From the NCBI RefSeq assembly GCF_042660285.1, contig NZ_JBHSTP010000001.1:744001-808000 (forward strand): a DNA stretch of 64,000 nucleotides, read 5' to 3'. The notes under the pieces are model-generated. The model was not told the origin of the DNA. It ran no database searches and saw only the letters and a program-made list of their open reading frames with translations. Positions 9,317 to 17,355 of this stretch are shown piece by piece. Each line of letters starts with the position of its first letter. Position 1 is the first letter of the stretch. The position numbers were made by a program, and so were the translations under genes. The DNA is from Luethyella okanaganae. Its GTDB lineage: Bacteria; Actinomycetota; Actinomycetes; Actinomycetales; Microbacteriaceae.

Positions 9317-10456
9317 ATGCGCAAGGGAATGCGTCTTCTGGGCGGCGCGATGATGGCTCTCGCCCTGTTAGGCGGGTCGTTCGTTGTGCCTGCGCATGCG
9401 GTCGACGACTATCCGAGCTGGGCCGACGTCGAGGCCGCCCGAGCATCGACGGCCGCCACCGCGGCCGAGGTCGACCGCATCGAGTCGCTGCTGTCCGGCC
9501 TGGAGACGCGAGCGGCGGAAGCGGGTGACGCCGCTGTCGTCGCGACCGCGAAGGCTGCCGCGGCCGATGCCGCTCTCGCCGGGGCGACGGCACGGGCCGC
9601 GACGCTCGGGACTCAGCTCTCCACGGCCTCCGCGCAAGCGGATGCGGCAGGCGAGCAGCTCGGCAGGTTCGGGGCGCACCTCTATCGTTCCGGTGCCGGA
9701 GATCTTGTGTCACGCATGCTCGTCACCCGGCAGAACCGTATCGACCTGCTGTACCAGCTCGGTGCATCGACCCGGCTGAGCGAGATCACGCGATCCGTGC
9801 AGCAGCACGCACTCGCCGCCCGCAACGTCGCCAGAACCCTCGAGAAACAGGCGCTGGCGGCTGCCACCGAGCGCGACCGCCTGGCCGGAACGGCTCGAGC
9901 CGAGTCGAACGACGCGAACCGAGCGCAGCAGACTGCCGACGAGCAGCTCGCATCACAGCGCGTGATCGCCGACGTACTGTTCGCTCAGCTTGCGAGCCTG
10001 CGCAACTCGACAGCCGAGACCGAGCGGGCGTATCGAGCAGGGGTGCTCGCCGAGCAGGAGTATCGAGAGCGGCAGCAGAGTGCGGGCGGATCCGACCCGG
10101 GAGACGGGTCGGGCTCCGGCGGGTTCACCCCGCCGTCGGGAGTCGTCGTCGACCCCGCCGGCGCTCGAGCCTATGCGGCCGATCAGGTCGCGGCGCGCGG
10201 CTGGGGGACCGATCAGTACGACTGCCTCGTTCGTCTGTGGAACCGGGAGTCGGGATGGCGGGTCGACGCATACAACGCGAGCAGCGGCGCATACGGGATC
10301 CCGCAATCGTTGCCGGGAAGCAAGATGCAGTCGGCCGGCGACGATTGGCGCACCAACGCGGCAACCCAGATCAACTGGGGGCTCGGCTACATCTCCTCGC
10401 GTTATAGCTCGCCGTGTGGCGCCTGGCAGCATTCCGAGGACGTCAACTGGTACTGA
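9317..10456 (+). CDS. secreted coiled-coil protein with transglycosylase-like C-terminal domain
   Basis: A 379-residue exported protein. A signal peptide (about residues 1-28, ending AHA) is followed by a long Ala/Glu-rich coiled coil (about residues 40-255), a Gly/Ser/Asp linker, and a C-terminal domain of about 90 residues with YDCLVRLWNRESGW, where the glutamate sits as in lytic-transglycosylase-like or aggregation-promoting-factor domains, and the pattern YGIPQSLPGSKM. The layout matches actinobacterial wall-remodelling proteins with N-terminal coiled coils. Start chosen at the ATG after GAGGAG at 9301. Peptidoglycan cleavage is inferred from the domain. Confidence 0.75.
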   Translation: MRKGMRLLGGAMMALALLGGSFVVPAHAVDDYPSWADVEAARASTAATAAEVDRIESLLSGLETRAAEAGDAAVVATAKAAAADAALAGATARAATLGTQLSTASAQADAAGEQLGRFGAHLYRSGAGDLVSRMLVTRQNRIDLLYQLGASTRLSEITRSVQQHALAARNVARTLEKQALAAATERDRLAGTARAESNDANRAQQTADEQLASQRVIADVLFAQLASLRNSTAETERAYRAGVLAEQEYRERQQSAGGSDPGDGSGSGGFTPPSGVVVDPAGARAYAADQVAARGWGTDQYDCLVRLWNRESGWRVDAYNASSGAYGIPQSLPGSKMQSAGDDWRTNAATQINWGLGYISSRYSSPCGAWQHSEDVNWY

Positions 10457-10485
10457 ATGTCGTACTGAATGTCGACTGCACCGGG

Positions 10486-11124
10486 TCAGATGTCGAGCGT
10501 GCCCTGCGGCTCGAGCGGGAAGAACTCCCCGCCGCCCAGCTCGGTCGCCCACTTGATGCGCACGTTCGAGAGCTCCTTGCCGGCGCGGGAGAGCAGCATC
10601 TCGTGGGTGGGGAAGCTGCGCTTCGGCGCGATGGCGGTAACGTAGTCCATTGCCTCGGCGATCTTCATCCATGGCGCCGATGCCGGCACGGCCAGCACGT
10701 CGACATCGACACCCTCCGGGATCGTGAAGGAGTCGCCCGCGTAGTAGAGCGCGTCGTTGACGAGCACCCCGACGTTGTCGACGACGGGGATCGACGAGTG
10801 GATGAGGGCGTGCTTGCCGCCGAAGAAGCGGAGCGAGAACGGTCCGACGGTCACCTCGGCGCCGGATTGCACGACCTCGACGGGGAAGTCCGAAGCCGCG
10901 GCGGCGACGCCGGCCGGTGCGAAGATCCGCACGTTCTTGCTGTCGTTCAGGATGCGGTCGAGCTGTTCCGGCGTCCAATGGTCCGCGTGTTCATGGGTGA
11001 TGACGACCGCGACCGTTCCGGCGGATTCGGTGATCGCCGTCGTGTATGTCCCGGGGTCGACATAGAGCTTGTCCCCCGAATGCTCAACAACGAGTGCGGC
11101 ATGCTCCAACTTGGTCAGTCTCAT
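10486..11124 (-). CDS. MBL-fold metal-dependent hydrolase
   Basis: A 212-residue protein of the metallo-beta-lactamase superfamily, UlaG/YtnP-like branch. The metal-binding HxHxDH motif is THEHADHW at residues 43-50, and a later YYAGDS supplies the bridging aspartate. The ATG at 11124 is preferred because the motif then falls at the usual depth; upstream codons belong to non-homologous sequence. It converges with the wall-hydrolase-like gene. The substrate cannot be deduced. Confidence 0.85.
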   Translation of the reverse strand: MRLTKLEHAALVVEHSGDKLYVDPGTYTTAITESAGTVAVVITHEHADHWTPEQLDRILNDSKNVRIFAPAGVAAAASDFPVEVVQSGAEVTVGPFSLRFFGGKHALIHSSIPVVDNVGVLVNDALYYAGDSFTIPEGVDVDVLAVPASAPWMKIAEAMDYVTAIAPKRSFPTHEMLLSRAGKELSNVRIKWATELGGGEFFPLEPQGTLDI

Positions 11125-11280
11125 GCTTCGAGCCAACACCCTTCCCGCCCGTGGTGCAACATGCGCGAGGCGGCATAGACCGCGCGACACGCAGCGGTTC
11201 GGTTGCCCCGCCCGGTCGGCTGACCGCGATAATCGGCCTAGGACCTCTGCCTCGTTGCGCGTCGTCGTTCTTTCAGGGGA

Positions 11281-11388
11281 GGGGTGAAGATCACCCCGAA
11301 CGCCCGGCTCGACGATGGCCTGCTCGACCTCTTCATCGTGTCGCCGATGTCGCGGCCAGCGTTCCTGCGGCTGTTGCCCCTGGGTGCC
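11281..11388 (+). pseudogene. 3' remnant of a diacylglycerol/lipid kinase gene
   Basis: About 35 codons, starting GVKITPNARLDDGLLDLFIV, match the C-terminal part of DgkB/YegS-type lipid kinases, where an ITPxAxxDDGLLD pattern is diagnostic. Nothing upstream in any frame supplies the catalytic N-terminal domain, and the frame loses similarity after LRLLP. It is therefore a fragment, lying just upstream of tRNA-Glu, which suggests a deletion or rearrangement next to the tRNA. The remaining bases of 11125-11478 hold nothing else I can support apart from the tRNA promoter. Confidence 0.55.
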
Positions 11389-11431
11389 GGGAGCGCTCAA
11401 CGTGTTCGCCTGAGCCTGGACGTGTCTCGGT

Positions 11432-11461
11432 TTGGAGTCGGTGCTCGCTGTATGGCATACT
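11432..11461 (+). promoter_or_regulatory. probable promoter of the tRNA-Glu gene
   Basis: TTGGAG and CATACT are separated by 18 bp, followed 18 bp later by the mature tRNA 5' end. This is a match to consensus only. Confidence 0.4.
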
Positions 11462-11478
11462 TTTCAAGTTGTCGAAAC

Positions 11479-11554
11479 GGCCCCATCGTTTAGCGGCCTA
11501 GGACGTCGCCCTCTCACGGCGGTAACGCGGGTTCAAATCCCGCTGGGGTCACCA
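11479..11554 (+). tRNA. tRNA-Glu (anticodon CTC)
   Basis: Acceptor stem GGCCCCA pairs with TGGGGTC (one G-U), the anticodon loop carries CTC, the T-loop is TTCAAAT, discriminator A is at 11551, and CCA is encoded at 11552-11554. The 3' half from the anticodon onward is duplicated exactly at 14927-14974, identifying this gene as the integration target of a small element. Confidence 0.95.
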
Positions 11555-11558
11555 ACAG
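11511..11558 (+). repeat. attL: 48-bp direct repeat overlapping the 3' half of tRNA-Glu
   Basis: Identical over 48 bp to 14927-14974. Flanking bases differ on both sides (C versus A before, A versus C after), so the repeat is exactly delimited. It starts at the anticodon and runs just past the CCA end, the classical core for tyrosine-recombinase integration into tRNA genes. The integrase remnant lies directly beside it. Confidence 0.9.
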
Positions 11559-11584
11559 AAAACCCCCGGTCATCCGGGGGTTTT
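11559..11584 (+). terminator. intrinsic terminator after tRNA-Glu
   Basis: A perfect 11-bp inverted repeat (AAAACCCCCGG / CCGGGGGTTTT) with a four-base loop ending in a T run, four bases after the encoded CCA. Because of its symmetry it could also terminate transcription arriving from the integrase gene on the other strand. Confidence 0.85.
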
Positions 11585-11614
11585 CGCATTTCTGCCGTTG
11601 GGACTCTGGAGGGC

Positions 11615-12229
11615 CTAAGCCGCTCTTGGCAACAGATTGGCAACATCTGATTGCATCGCCGCCAGGTTGAGCGCCGTGGCAACACCGTCGAGGTCGTCGT
11701 CGAACAGGTCGGCGTACACGTCGAGCGTGACCGCGGCCGAGGCGTGGCCGAGCATCCGCTGGACGGCCTTCACGTTCGCGCCGGCGCTGACGGCGAGGGA
11801 GGCGGCGGTGTGCCGCAGCTCGTGGGGCGTGAGGCCCTTAATCCCGACCGCGGTGGCGGCGTCGTCGAACCAGCCGACCCGGTAGACGTGGTTGCGGAGC
11901 CAGGTGCCGGTGCGGATGCCGTAGAACACCGGAGCGTCGCCGTCGCGGCCGGCGATCTGCGTCCGAAGCAGGCCGACGAGGAACGCCGGGATCGGGATGC
12001 TGCGGTGCTCGTAGTCCTTCGGCGGCTCGATGCGCTGATAGCCCCTGTCGGCCACGACCGTCTGCTCTACTGTCAGCTGGGGGTGCTTCGCGTCGAGATC
12101 GAGGTCACGGATACGGAGCCCGGACAGTTCGCCCCAGCGGAGGCCGCAGTAGGCGAGCACGAGGACCACGAGACCGTAGCCGTACTCGCGGCCGTCCTTC
12201 GCCTGGTTGATCAGATCGTTCTCCGTGCC
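11615..12229 (-). pseudogene. 5'-truncated tyrosine site-specific integrase
   Basis: About 200 residues corresponding to the catalytic half of phage-type tyrosine recombinases. The first Arg lies in GLRWGEL, the HxxR box is HELRHTA, the second His is in LGHASAAV, and the nucleophile Tyr is in DVYADLF. The SAM-like core-binding and arm-binding N-terminal domains (about 150 residues) are absent; sequence upstream of about 12229 in the same frame (open to 12421) is not integrase-like. The enzyme is probably dead, leaving the element immobile unless complemented. It sits beside attL, as intact elements place it. Confidence 0.8.
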
Positions 12230-12451
12230 ACCGCGATGGGCATCATCAGCCTCTGATCCAGCTTTGTGGATAGCACCTGTGGCCTCAGGGCTAAGAGTGG
12301 CCGTCGAGTCTTGAGCGACCCGACAGGCGACGACCATGATGCGAAGGTCTGGTGAGGGAAACCTGCTGGGCAGCCAAGAGTCTCCTCGCCCGAAGCCCTT
12401 GGGGTAGGGCGACGTCATCATCCCGGTTCGCCGGCATTTGGAAGGACAACG

Positions 12452-13144
12452 ATGTACCCACCCACACAGGCACGAGGGCCTCGCAATAAGGCGCGGCTGA
12501 TCACCTCGATCACCGCGGCGACTGCGACGGCTCTCGCCATGCTCTTCATGGCGCCGGCAGCAAACGCGGCGGAAGCGCCCATCGAACCGCCGCCAGTGGT
12601 CGAGATCTCTGCTGAAGAGCAGGCGAACCTCGACGCCCTACTGGCAGCCTCAGACAATAGCGGCGACGTGGCGGTGTTCGACGTCGATCAGGCGCTTCAG
12701 CTCGGCGCTGACGAGGCCGCGACCCAGCGGTACGCCTCGGCGTTCGTGGAGTCCGGAGGAACGCTGGCGGCCGGCCTGTCATCCGTCGCCGCCGACATCG
12801 CCCGAGGCACCCAAGCCGGGGCGATGGCTCTGGCCGCATGTCTTGGTCAGACCGGGTTCACAGGCTACTACTGGTTCGGCCCCCAGACGGCGCTGGATTC
12901 GTGCCTCACGACGGCCTTCATCAACGGCATCGCCCTGGCAGCTGCTGGTGGCGGCGTCTACGCTGCCGCGTCAGCCTTGACGGTTGCTGGACTCCCGGCG
13001 GCCGCGGTGACAGGCGTGGTCGCCGCGGTCCTCGGACTGGGCGTGGTGTTCTTGACGATCTGTAAGGACACGAGCAGTGTGAATGCTATCTACCTCAACG
13101 GCGGAATACCCGGAGTGGTTCCTCCCAGCTGCTGGGCCCAATAA
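12452..13144 (+). CDS. secreted protein with hydrophobic C-terminal half, unknown function
   Basis: A 230-residue protein. A signal peptide covers about residues 1-39 (basic start, hydrophobic core, NAA cleavage region). The mature part has an acidic helix region, then an Ala/Gly/Val-rich hydrophobic stretch of roughly 50 residues that could insert in a membrane, and ends in a Pro/Cys/Trp tail. Four cysteines remain after cleavage, an even number that would allow disulfides. The 225-bp gene that follows encodes a small membrane protein with its own ribosome site. The pair resembles an exported toxin with a membrane immunity protein, but this is inference from layout alone. Carried inside the tRNA-Glu element. 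Confidence 0.6.
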   Translation: MYPPTQARGPRNKARLITSITAATATALAMLFMAPAANAAEAPIEPPPVVEISAEEQANLDALLAASDNSGDVAVFDVDQALQLGADEAATQRYASAFVESGGTLAAGLSSVAADIARGTQAGAMALAACLGQTGFTGYYWFGPQTALDSCLTTAFINGIALAAAGGGVYAAASALTVAGLPAAAVTGVVAAVLGLGVVFLTICKDTSSVNAIYLNGGIPGVVPPSCWAQ

Positions 13145-13160
13145 GAGAGAGGTGAACCAG

Positions 13161-13385
13161 ATGTCCATCGATAACCGTCTTATGGCCGTCGGCCTTGTCC
13201 TCGGCGTCCTCGGCATCGGAATTGGTGTCGGCTTGGTGACTGCGAGCTTCATGGTCGGTCTGGGAACAGCGAGCGGGTCTTCCCTGTCGTCATCAGGGAC
13301 GATCGCGATCGTCGTCTTCCTGGTGCTGACTGTCGTCGTGATAGCGGCAGCGAGGCAGCAAAAGCAGATCGGTGGACAGGGCTGA
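13161..13385 (+). CDS. small two-helix membrane protein paired with the secreted protein
   Basis: 74 residues with two strongly hydrophobic segments (about residues 8-32 and 44-64) and a basic, glutamine-rich C terminus. ATG at 13161 follows AGAGAGGTG and lies 16 bp after the stop of the secreted protein gene, so the two are co-expressed. No family recognised. By position it could protect against or help export its neighbour; neither is shown by sequence. Confidence 0.6.
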   Translation: MSIDNRLMAVGLVLGVLGIGIGVGLVTASFMVGLGTASGSSLSSSGTIAIVVFLVLTVVVIAAARQQKQIGGQG

Positions 13386-13534
13386 TCCTGACCTGAGGGA
13401 GGGGGTTCAGAGATATCGAGCTCCCTCCCTCCTCCCTGCGGCAACAAGGTGCCGACGCAGATGCTGAGTGGTGATTCACCGAGGCTGAGCGCCGATCCAT
13501 GGTTCTGCGCGTGAGGGGCTGAGTACGGTTCGAC

Positions 13535-14491
13535 TCATGTCGCTGCCGTCGGTACGGCGAACGTTCCCCGTCCGCTCAGCGTCCGATAACTCGGTGGCTC
13601 GTGACCGGGCGCGTCACGCGACGGCGCGGGGCGATAGGGCGGGAGCGAGCGCCGAAGGGTCTGCCCGACCCGTCCGACGATCCCCGACGGCTCGGGCGCC
13701 GCCGCCTTGAGGGCGATCCTCCGGTGGGCCTGCTGTTCCTCCAGCGCCTGCTTGTCGGCGCTCGGCTCGTCCCGCGCCAGCTCGATCATCCCGGCGGCGT
13801 CGTCTTGCAGTCGCCAGTAGGCGGGTGCGGTGGTCAGGCTGAAGTAGCCGCGCCGGGCATGAGCGGCGCCGAACACGGCGCCGTAGTCCGCGAGCCAGCC
13901 GACCGCCTCGGCCGGGGTGAGCTGCCGGGTCTGCTCGGCGCGGAGCACCTCGGCCGCGTGGGGCTGGTGCTCCCACACGCCGGCCTGGGTGCGATGGTTG
14001 TCGTAGAGGCGGCGGTCGCGGGCGTAGACCTGGATGCGGGTGACGGCGGGCAGAGCCTCCAGCGCGGCGACGACCTCGACCCGGTAGCCGGCCTCCGCGA
14101 ACCGGGCCGCGGTGCCGGTGACCATCGTCGGGTCGCGGAAGGTGCCCTCCAGCAGCGCTGGGTAGCCGTGCTCGATCGCGTGATCCAGGGCGAGCCGGAT
14201 GAGCCCGCTGGAGGTCGGCGCGGTCGCGGCCGGCATTCCCAGCGGGTCGTCCACCGCCAGCTCGCGGTAACCGGGATGGTAGGCGCGCAGATCGTCGCCG
14301 GTGATGGACACCAGCTCCGGATGCTCGGCGAGGATCGCCGCCTGCGCCCGCATCTTGCCGGCGGCCGGCTGGCCGCCGAGCAGCACCAGGAGTCGGTCGC
14401 CGGCCGGGACCGGCGTGAAGATCGCGCCCCTCACGGCGGCGTCGAACACCTGCCGCAGCCGCGCCTCGCTGGGCGCGTCGGGTTCTATCAC
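13535..14491 (-). CDS. zeta-toxin family kinase-like protein
   Basis: A 318-residue P-loop protein of the zeta-toxin family, whose members phosphorylate UDP-N-acetylglucosamine precursors and block wall synthesis. The P-loop GGQPAAGKM (residues 39-47) keeps the lysine but has Met47 where Ser/Thr normally binds Mg2+. The ITGDDLRAYHP motif with the catalytic aspartate follows. A roughly 80-residue basic, Pro-rich tail extends beyond the domain. The GTG start overlaps the stop of the upstream antitoxin-sized gene. Located inside the tRNA-Glu element, where such modules often stabilise mobile DNA. Confidence 0.8.
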   Translation of the reverse strand: MIEPDAPSEARLRQVFDAAVRGAIFTPVPAGDRLLVLLGGQPAAGKMRAQAAILAEHPELVSITGDDLRAYHPGYRELAVDDPLGMPAATAPTSSGLIRLALDHAIEHGYPALLEGTFRDPTMVTGTAARFAEAGYRVEVVAALEALPAVTRIQVYARDRRLYDNHRTQAGVWEHQPHAAEVLRAEQTRQLTPAEAVGWLADYGAVFGAAHARRGYFSLTTAPAYWRLQDDAAGMIELARDEPSADKQALEEQQAHRRIALKAAAPEPSGIVGRVGQTLRRSLPPYRPAPSRDAPGHEPPSYRTLSGRGTFAVPTAAT

Positions 14492-14712
14492 GCGATCCGG
14501 CGGGTCGCCTGGCCGGTCAAGGCGTCGATCTCATCGAGCCATGCCTGCTGCTGGGCGATCAGTCCGAGCCGGTCGTCCGGGTCCAGTGCCGTGCGCTGCT
14601 GGTTCACCAGGCGCACCCGCGCGGCCCAATACTCGCGCTCGCGCTCGTCGGCGGTGGCGAGCTGCCGTTCGATCAGCACGGAGGCCAGGGTGGTCGCGCC
14701 CTGGGCGGTCAT
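14488..14712 (-). CDS. putative antitoxin of the zeta-type module
   Basis: 74 residues, predicted all-helical and rich in Gln, Arg and acidic residues. It precedes and overlaps the zeta-like gene by four bases (GTGA), so the product is made first and in fixed ratio, as expected of an antitoxin. It does not show clear identity to the epsilon antitoxin, so the role rests on position and size. Confidence 0.65.
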   Translation of the reverse strand: MTAQGATTLASVLIERQLATADEREREYWAARVRLVNQQRTALDPDDRLGLIAQQQAWLDEIDALTGQATRRIA

Positions 14713-14926
14713 GTCGTAGAGGGCAACGTCGGAGACGCGGGCACCTTGTCACACTCGACAAGTGCCCGGACGCACCAGGATTACCCGCCTCCGCAGGGGC
14801 GGAAACGTGGCAACATTTTGGCAACGAACGCTGACGACGAGACCTTCCGCGACGCACTTGACGCACGCGGAACCCCTGTAAACACAGGACAGAACGTGGT
14901 CGGTCACAGCGTTGCGGGGGAGCCAA
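14713..14926. other. right end of the tRNA-Glu element, no gene seen
   Basis: Contains the upstream region of the antitoxin gene and the element's inner boundary. The open frames here are short and have no recognisable content. Confidence 0.4.
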
Positions 14927-14974
14927 CTCTCACGGCGGTAACGCGGGTTCAAATCCCGCTGGGGTCACCAACAG
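14927..14974 (+). repeat. attR: 48-bp direct repeat copy of the tRNA-Glu 3' half
   Basis: Exact copy of 11511-11558. It begins at CTCTCAC of the anticodon loop and lacks any 5' half, acceptor 5' strand or D-arm, so it is not a second tRNA. It marks the distal end of a 3.4-kb insertion. Confidence 0.9.
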
Positions 14975-15008
14975 CCCGGATGCCAGTGTTACTGGGGTCC
15001 GGGCTTTT
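14973..15008 (+). terminator. intrinsic terminator next to attR
   Basis: AGCCCGGA pairs with TCCGGGCT, an inner CCAGT/ACTGG hairpin stacks inside, and TTTTAT follows. It stands at the same distance from the repeat as the terminator at attL, so one of the two is probably the chromosomal tRNA terminator and the other came with the element. Confidence 0.75.
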
Positions 15009-15073
15009 ATTTGTGTGACAGCAGGGGTCGAGATGTCCTGCGGGTGCCACGGTCAGCTGGCTAGGCTTGGAAT

Positions 15074-15949
15074 GTGTTGGCTTCGGAGTACATCGCCTTG
15101 GTTGTGGAACACGTCCGCGGGCTATCTGACGGAGCAGCACTAGACCCAGACGCGCGCATCAATCTCCATTTCCAAGCTGATCAGCATCATGCGGGCGGCG
15201 CGTCAGTCCTTGATGGCATTGCCTCATCGGGCACGTACCTGTCGCAGTTCGAGACGGGCGTCAGCAATGGAGGGCTGACTGCTCACCCAGGCGGCGACCG
15301 CTTCGCGTGGGAGCAGCGCATGTTCGCGAGCGTCTACGACACCCTTCGACCCGAGGTCCGCCCCAAGTACGGGGCGCTGAATCTCGACCGTGATCCGTAT
15401 GGGGCCGCGCCCCGCTTCGGAGCCTGTTATTTCAGGCTCCGACGGGAGGCGCTTGACCGGACCACGTTCTGCTATCCCGACAGCGTCTTCCAGCCGACCA
15501 ATTTTGCAACGGCCGACAGGTTCGGACTTCTCGACGCCGTGGCCGACCGTCCCAGCGACGATCCGCTCGATCACTACATCGAAGCCCACGTTCACGGGCC
15601 AGTCATCGTTGCGCGGGACGCAGAGGCCCTGATCCTGGATCCGTCATACCGCGGCACCGAGGTCGAGGCCGCTGCCTCGCGTCTTGACTGTCCCCTCGAA
15701 TGGCATCAGGGCTATCGGGTCGGCCTCGCGGTAATCCGCGATCACCCCGACTATCGAGGAGTGAGCATCGTGCGCCTGGCAGAGCAGATCGCCAAGTACG
15801 GCGAGCTCACCCCTGAAGTCATCGGCCGCGCACGGTGGGAGGGCACTCACGATCCCCAACAGCTCAAGAAGGTGTGGCACTACCTGGGCAGATTCGGGCG
15901 AGCGGCGGATGGTGACCTCGAGACAAAGTGGTTCCGCGAGACTGCGTGA
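15074..15949 (+). CDS. DUF3626 family protein
   Basis: A 291-residue cytoplasmic protein whose central motifs (QFETGVSNGGLTAHPGGDR, RPKYGALNL, RFGACYFRL) are typical of the DUF3626 family, which has no established biochemistry that I know of. GTG start at 15074. Its last codons and stop lie inside a perfect 30-bp palindrome shared with the convergent ROK gene, so both proteins end in the same FRETA-like residues. It immediately follows the element's right end and may itself be accessory. Confidence 0.75.
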   Translation: MLASEYIALVVEHVRGLSDGAALDPDARINLHFQADQHHAGGASVLDGIASSGTYLSQFETGVSNGGLTAHPGGDRFAWEQRMFASVYDTLRPEVRPKYGALNLDRDPYGAAPRFGACYFRLRREALDRTTFCYPDSVFQPTNFATADRFGLLDAVADRPSDDPLDHYIEAHVHGPVIVARDAEALILDPSYRGTEVEAAASRLDCPLEWHQGYRVGLAVIRDHPDYRGVSIVRLAEQIAKYGELTPEVIGRARWEGTHDPQQLKKVWHYLGRFGRAADGDLETKWFRETA

Positions 15950-15995
15950 ATCGTCGAAAAGAGCCCTCTTTTCGACGATTCACGCAGTCTCGCGG
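15934..15995. repeat. perfect 30-bp inverted repeat with 2-bp spacer
   Basis: Left arm 15934-15963 and right arm 15966-15995 are exact reverse complements around CC. The arms include the stop codon of the DUF3626 gene and the last codons of the ROK gene. A partial third copy (GCAGTCTCGCGG) follows at 15999-16010. It could act as a bidirectional terminator, since AAAAG/CTTTT lies at the apex, but its length and perfection suggest a recent inverted duplication. Confidence 0.9.
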
Positions 15996-17197
15996 GAAGC
16001 AGTCTCGCGGAAAGTGGGGGAGTCCTCGCCGACGGTCGGGGCTGCCCAGCGGATGCCGAGGAGTTCTCGGAGCGCGTGTTGGCCGATGCCTTGGAAGGGG
16101 TTCTTCGATTGGGCATAGCGGACCGTTATGGCCTGGGTGCCGTGGGCGGGGTAGGTTTCGAGGTCATCTGTGATGTCTGTGATGAAGGTGTCGCCGAGTG
16201 CGGGGGCGGCTCCGCCGATGATGACATCGCCGATGTCGAGGGTCGCGCAGATGAGGCGGATTGCGCGGGCGAGCGCGCGTGCTCCGTCTGAGAGGCGTTC
16301 GTTGGCGTCTGTCGTCGCCGCGAGTGCGCGGATCTCGTCGAGGTCGGCTTCGTCGCGGAAGGCGGGTCCGAGCATCGCGCTCAACGAGGAGGTGGATTCG
16401 AGGCATCCGGTGAGACCGCAGCGGCATACGTTTCGGGAGCCTTCGTAGACGACTCGGACGTGTCCGATCTCACCGACCCTGCCGGTCGGGCCCAGCATCA
16501 GCTTTCCGTCGTGGACGATCGCTGCGCCGATCCCTTCGCCGAGGTGGACGAACAGGCAGCTCCGGCCGGCATCTGGAGACGAGACGGACTCGGCGAGTGC
16601 TTCGGCGTCGGCATCGTTGATCGCGATGCATGGTGCGCCGACCGCCGCCTGGACGAGGTCGGTGATCGGTTCCTCGTGCCATCCCAGTTGGACGCTCTCG
16701 ATGACGCGGCCGTGGTTCGTGGTGCCGGGAATCTGCAGGCCGACCCCCAGAACCTCGTGGTTCGACTCGTCCATGAGCCTCGCCGCAAATCCGGCCACAG
16801 TCTCGGGGGTGACTCGGGTGGTGAGGTGTTCCACGACGTCGACGACCATGTCTCCGGCGAGGTCCAGGATCGCGCCATGCAGGAGTAGTGGCCGCAGGAC
16901 GATGACGAGGATGCTGTGACGCTTACGATCGATGTTCAGGGTTGTCGCGGGTTTTCCACCGGTGCTCGCCGCGAGCCTCCCGTCTCTGACGTACCCGTTC
17001 TGGATGAGCTCCGACAGCAGGGAGGAGACGGTGGCCGAGGTCAGTCCTGAGCGGCGAGCGATCTCGGCTCGAGTCATCCGGCCGTCGTTCTCGACGACGA
17101 GCTGAAGTGCGGCGCGGAGGTTGCGGCGCCGGGTCTCGAGTTGTCCCGAGCTGACCGCCGGCGGCATTTGCCAGTGCCGGCCTCGCAGGAACTCCAA
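15980..17197 (-). CDS. ROK-family transcriptional repressor
   Basis: 405 residues. An N-terminal winged helix-turn-helix (about residues 25-85, TRAEIARRSGLTSATVSSLLSEL) is joined to a ROK sugar-kinase-like domain with the zinc-binding CRCGLTGCLE motif and GEIGHVRV. The family (NagC/XylR type) usually represses sugar-uptake and glycoside-degradation genes and is released by a sugar. A decayed carbohydrate-binding gene fragment lies upstream. A (GAT)n microsatellite is 69-112 bp upstream of the ATG and could affect its promoter. The C terminus reads RETASRETA because of the terminal palindrome duplication. Confidence 0.88.
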   Translation of the reverse strand: MEFLRGRHWQMPPAVSSGQLETRRRNLRAALQLVVENDGRMTRAEIARRSGLTSATVSSLLSELIQNGYVRDGRLAASTGGKPATTLNIDRKRHSILVIVLRPLLLHGAILDLAGDMVVDVVEHLTTRVTPETVAGFAARLMDESNHEVLGVGLQIPGTTNHGRVIESVQLGWHEEPITDLVQAAVGAPCIAINDADAEALAESVSSPDAGRSCLFVHLGEGIGAAIVHDGKLMLGPTGRVGEIGHVRVVYEGSRNVCRCGLTGCLESTSSLSAMLGPAFRDEADLDEIRALAATTDANERLSDGARALARAIRLICATLDIGDVIIGGAAPALGDTFITDITDDLETYPAHGTQAITVRYAQSKNPFQGIGQHALRELLGIRWAAPTVGEDSPTFRETASRETA

Positions 17198-17265
17198 TGC
17201 TGCCCTCCTCGGTGAAGCGTGACCTGAGACAATTGTGCGTTGGTCGAAGGCCAGCCGTAAAGAAC

Positions 17266-17309
<44 letters not shown>

Positions 17310-17355
17310 CAGAGCTATCGACTTAATTTAGGCACTCACTATAGTACTTGGGTAG

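Noticed and set aside
14927..14974. Second tRNA-Glu gene
   Set aside because: Only the 3' half from the anticodon is present; no D-arm or 5' acceptor strand, so it is an attachment-site duplicate.
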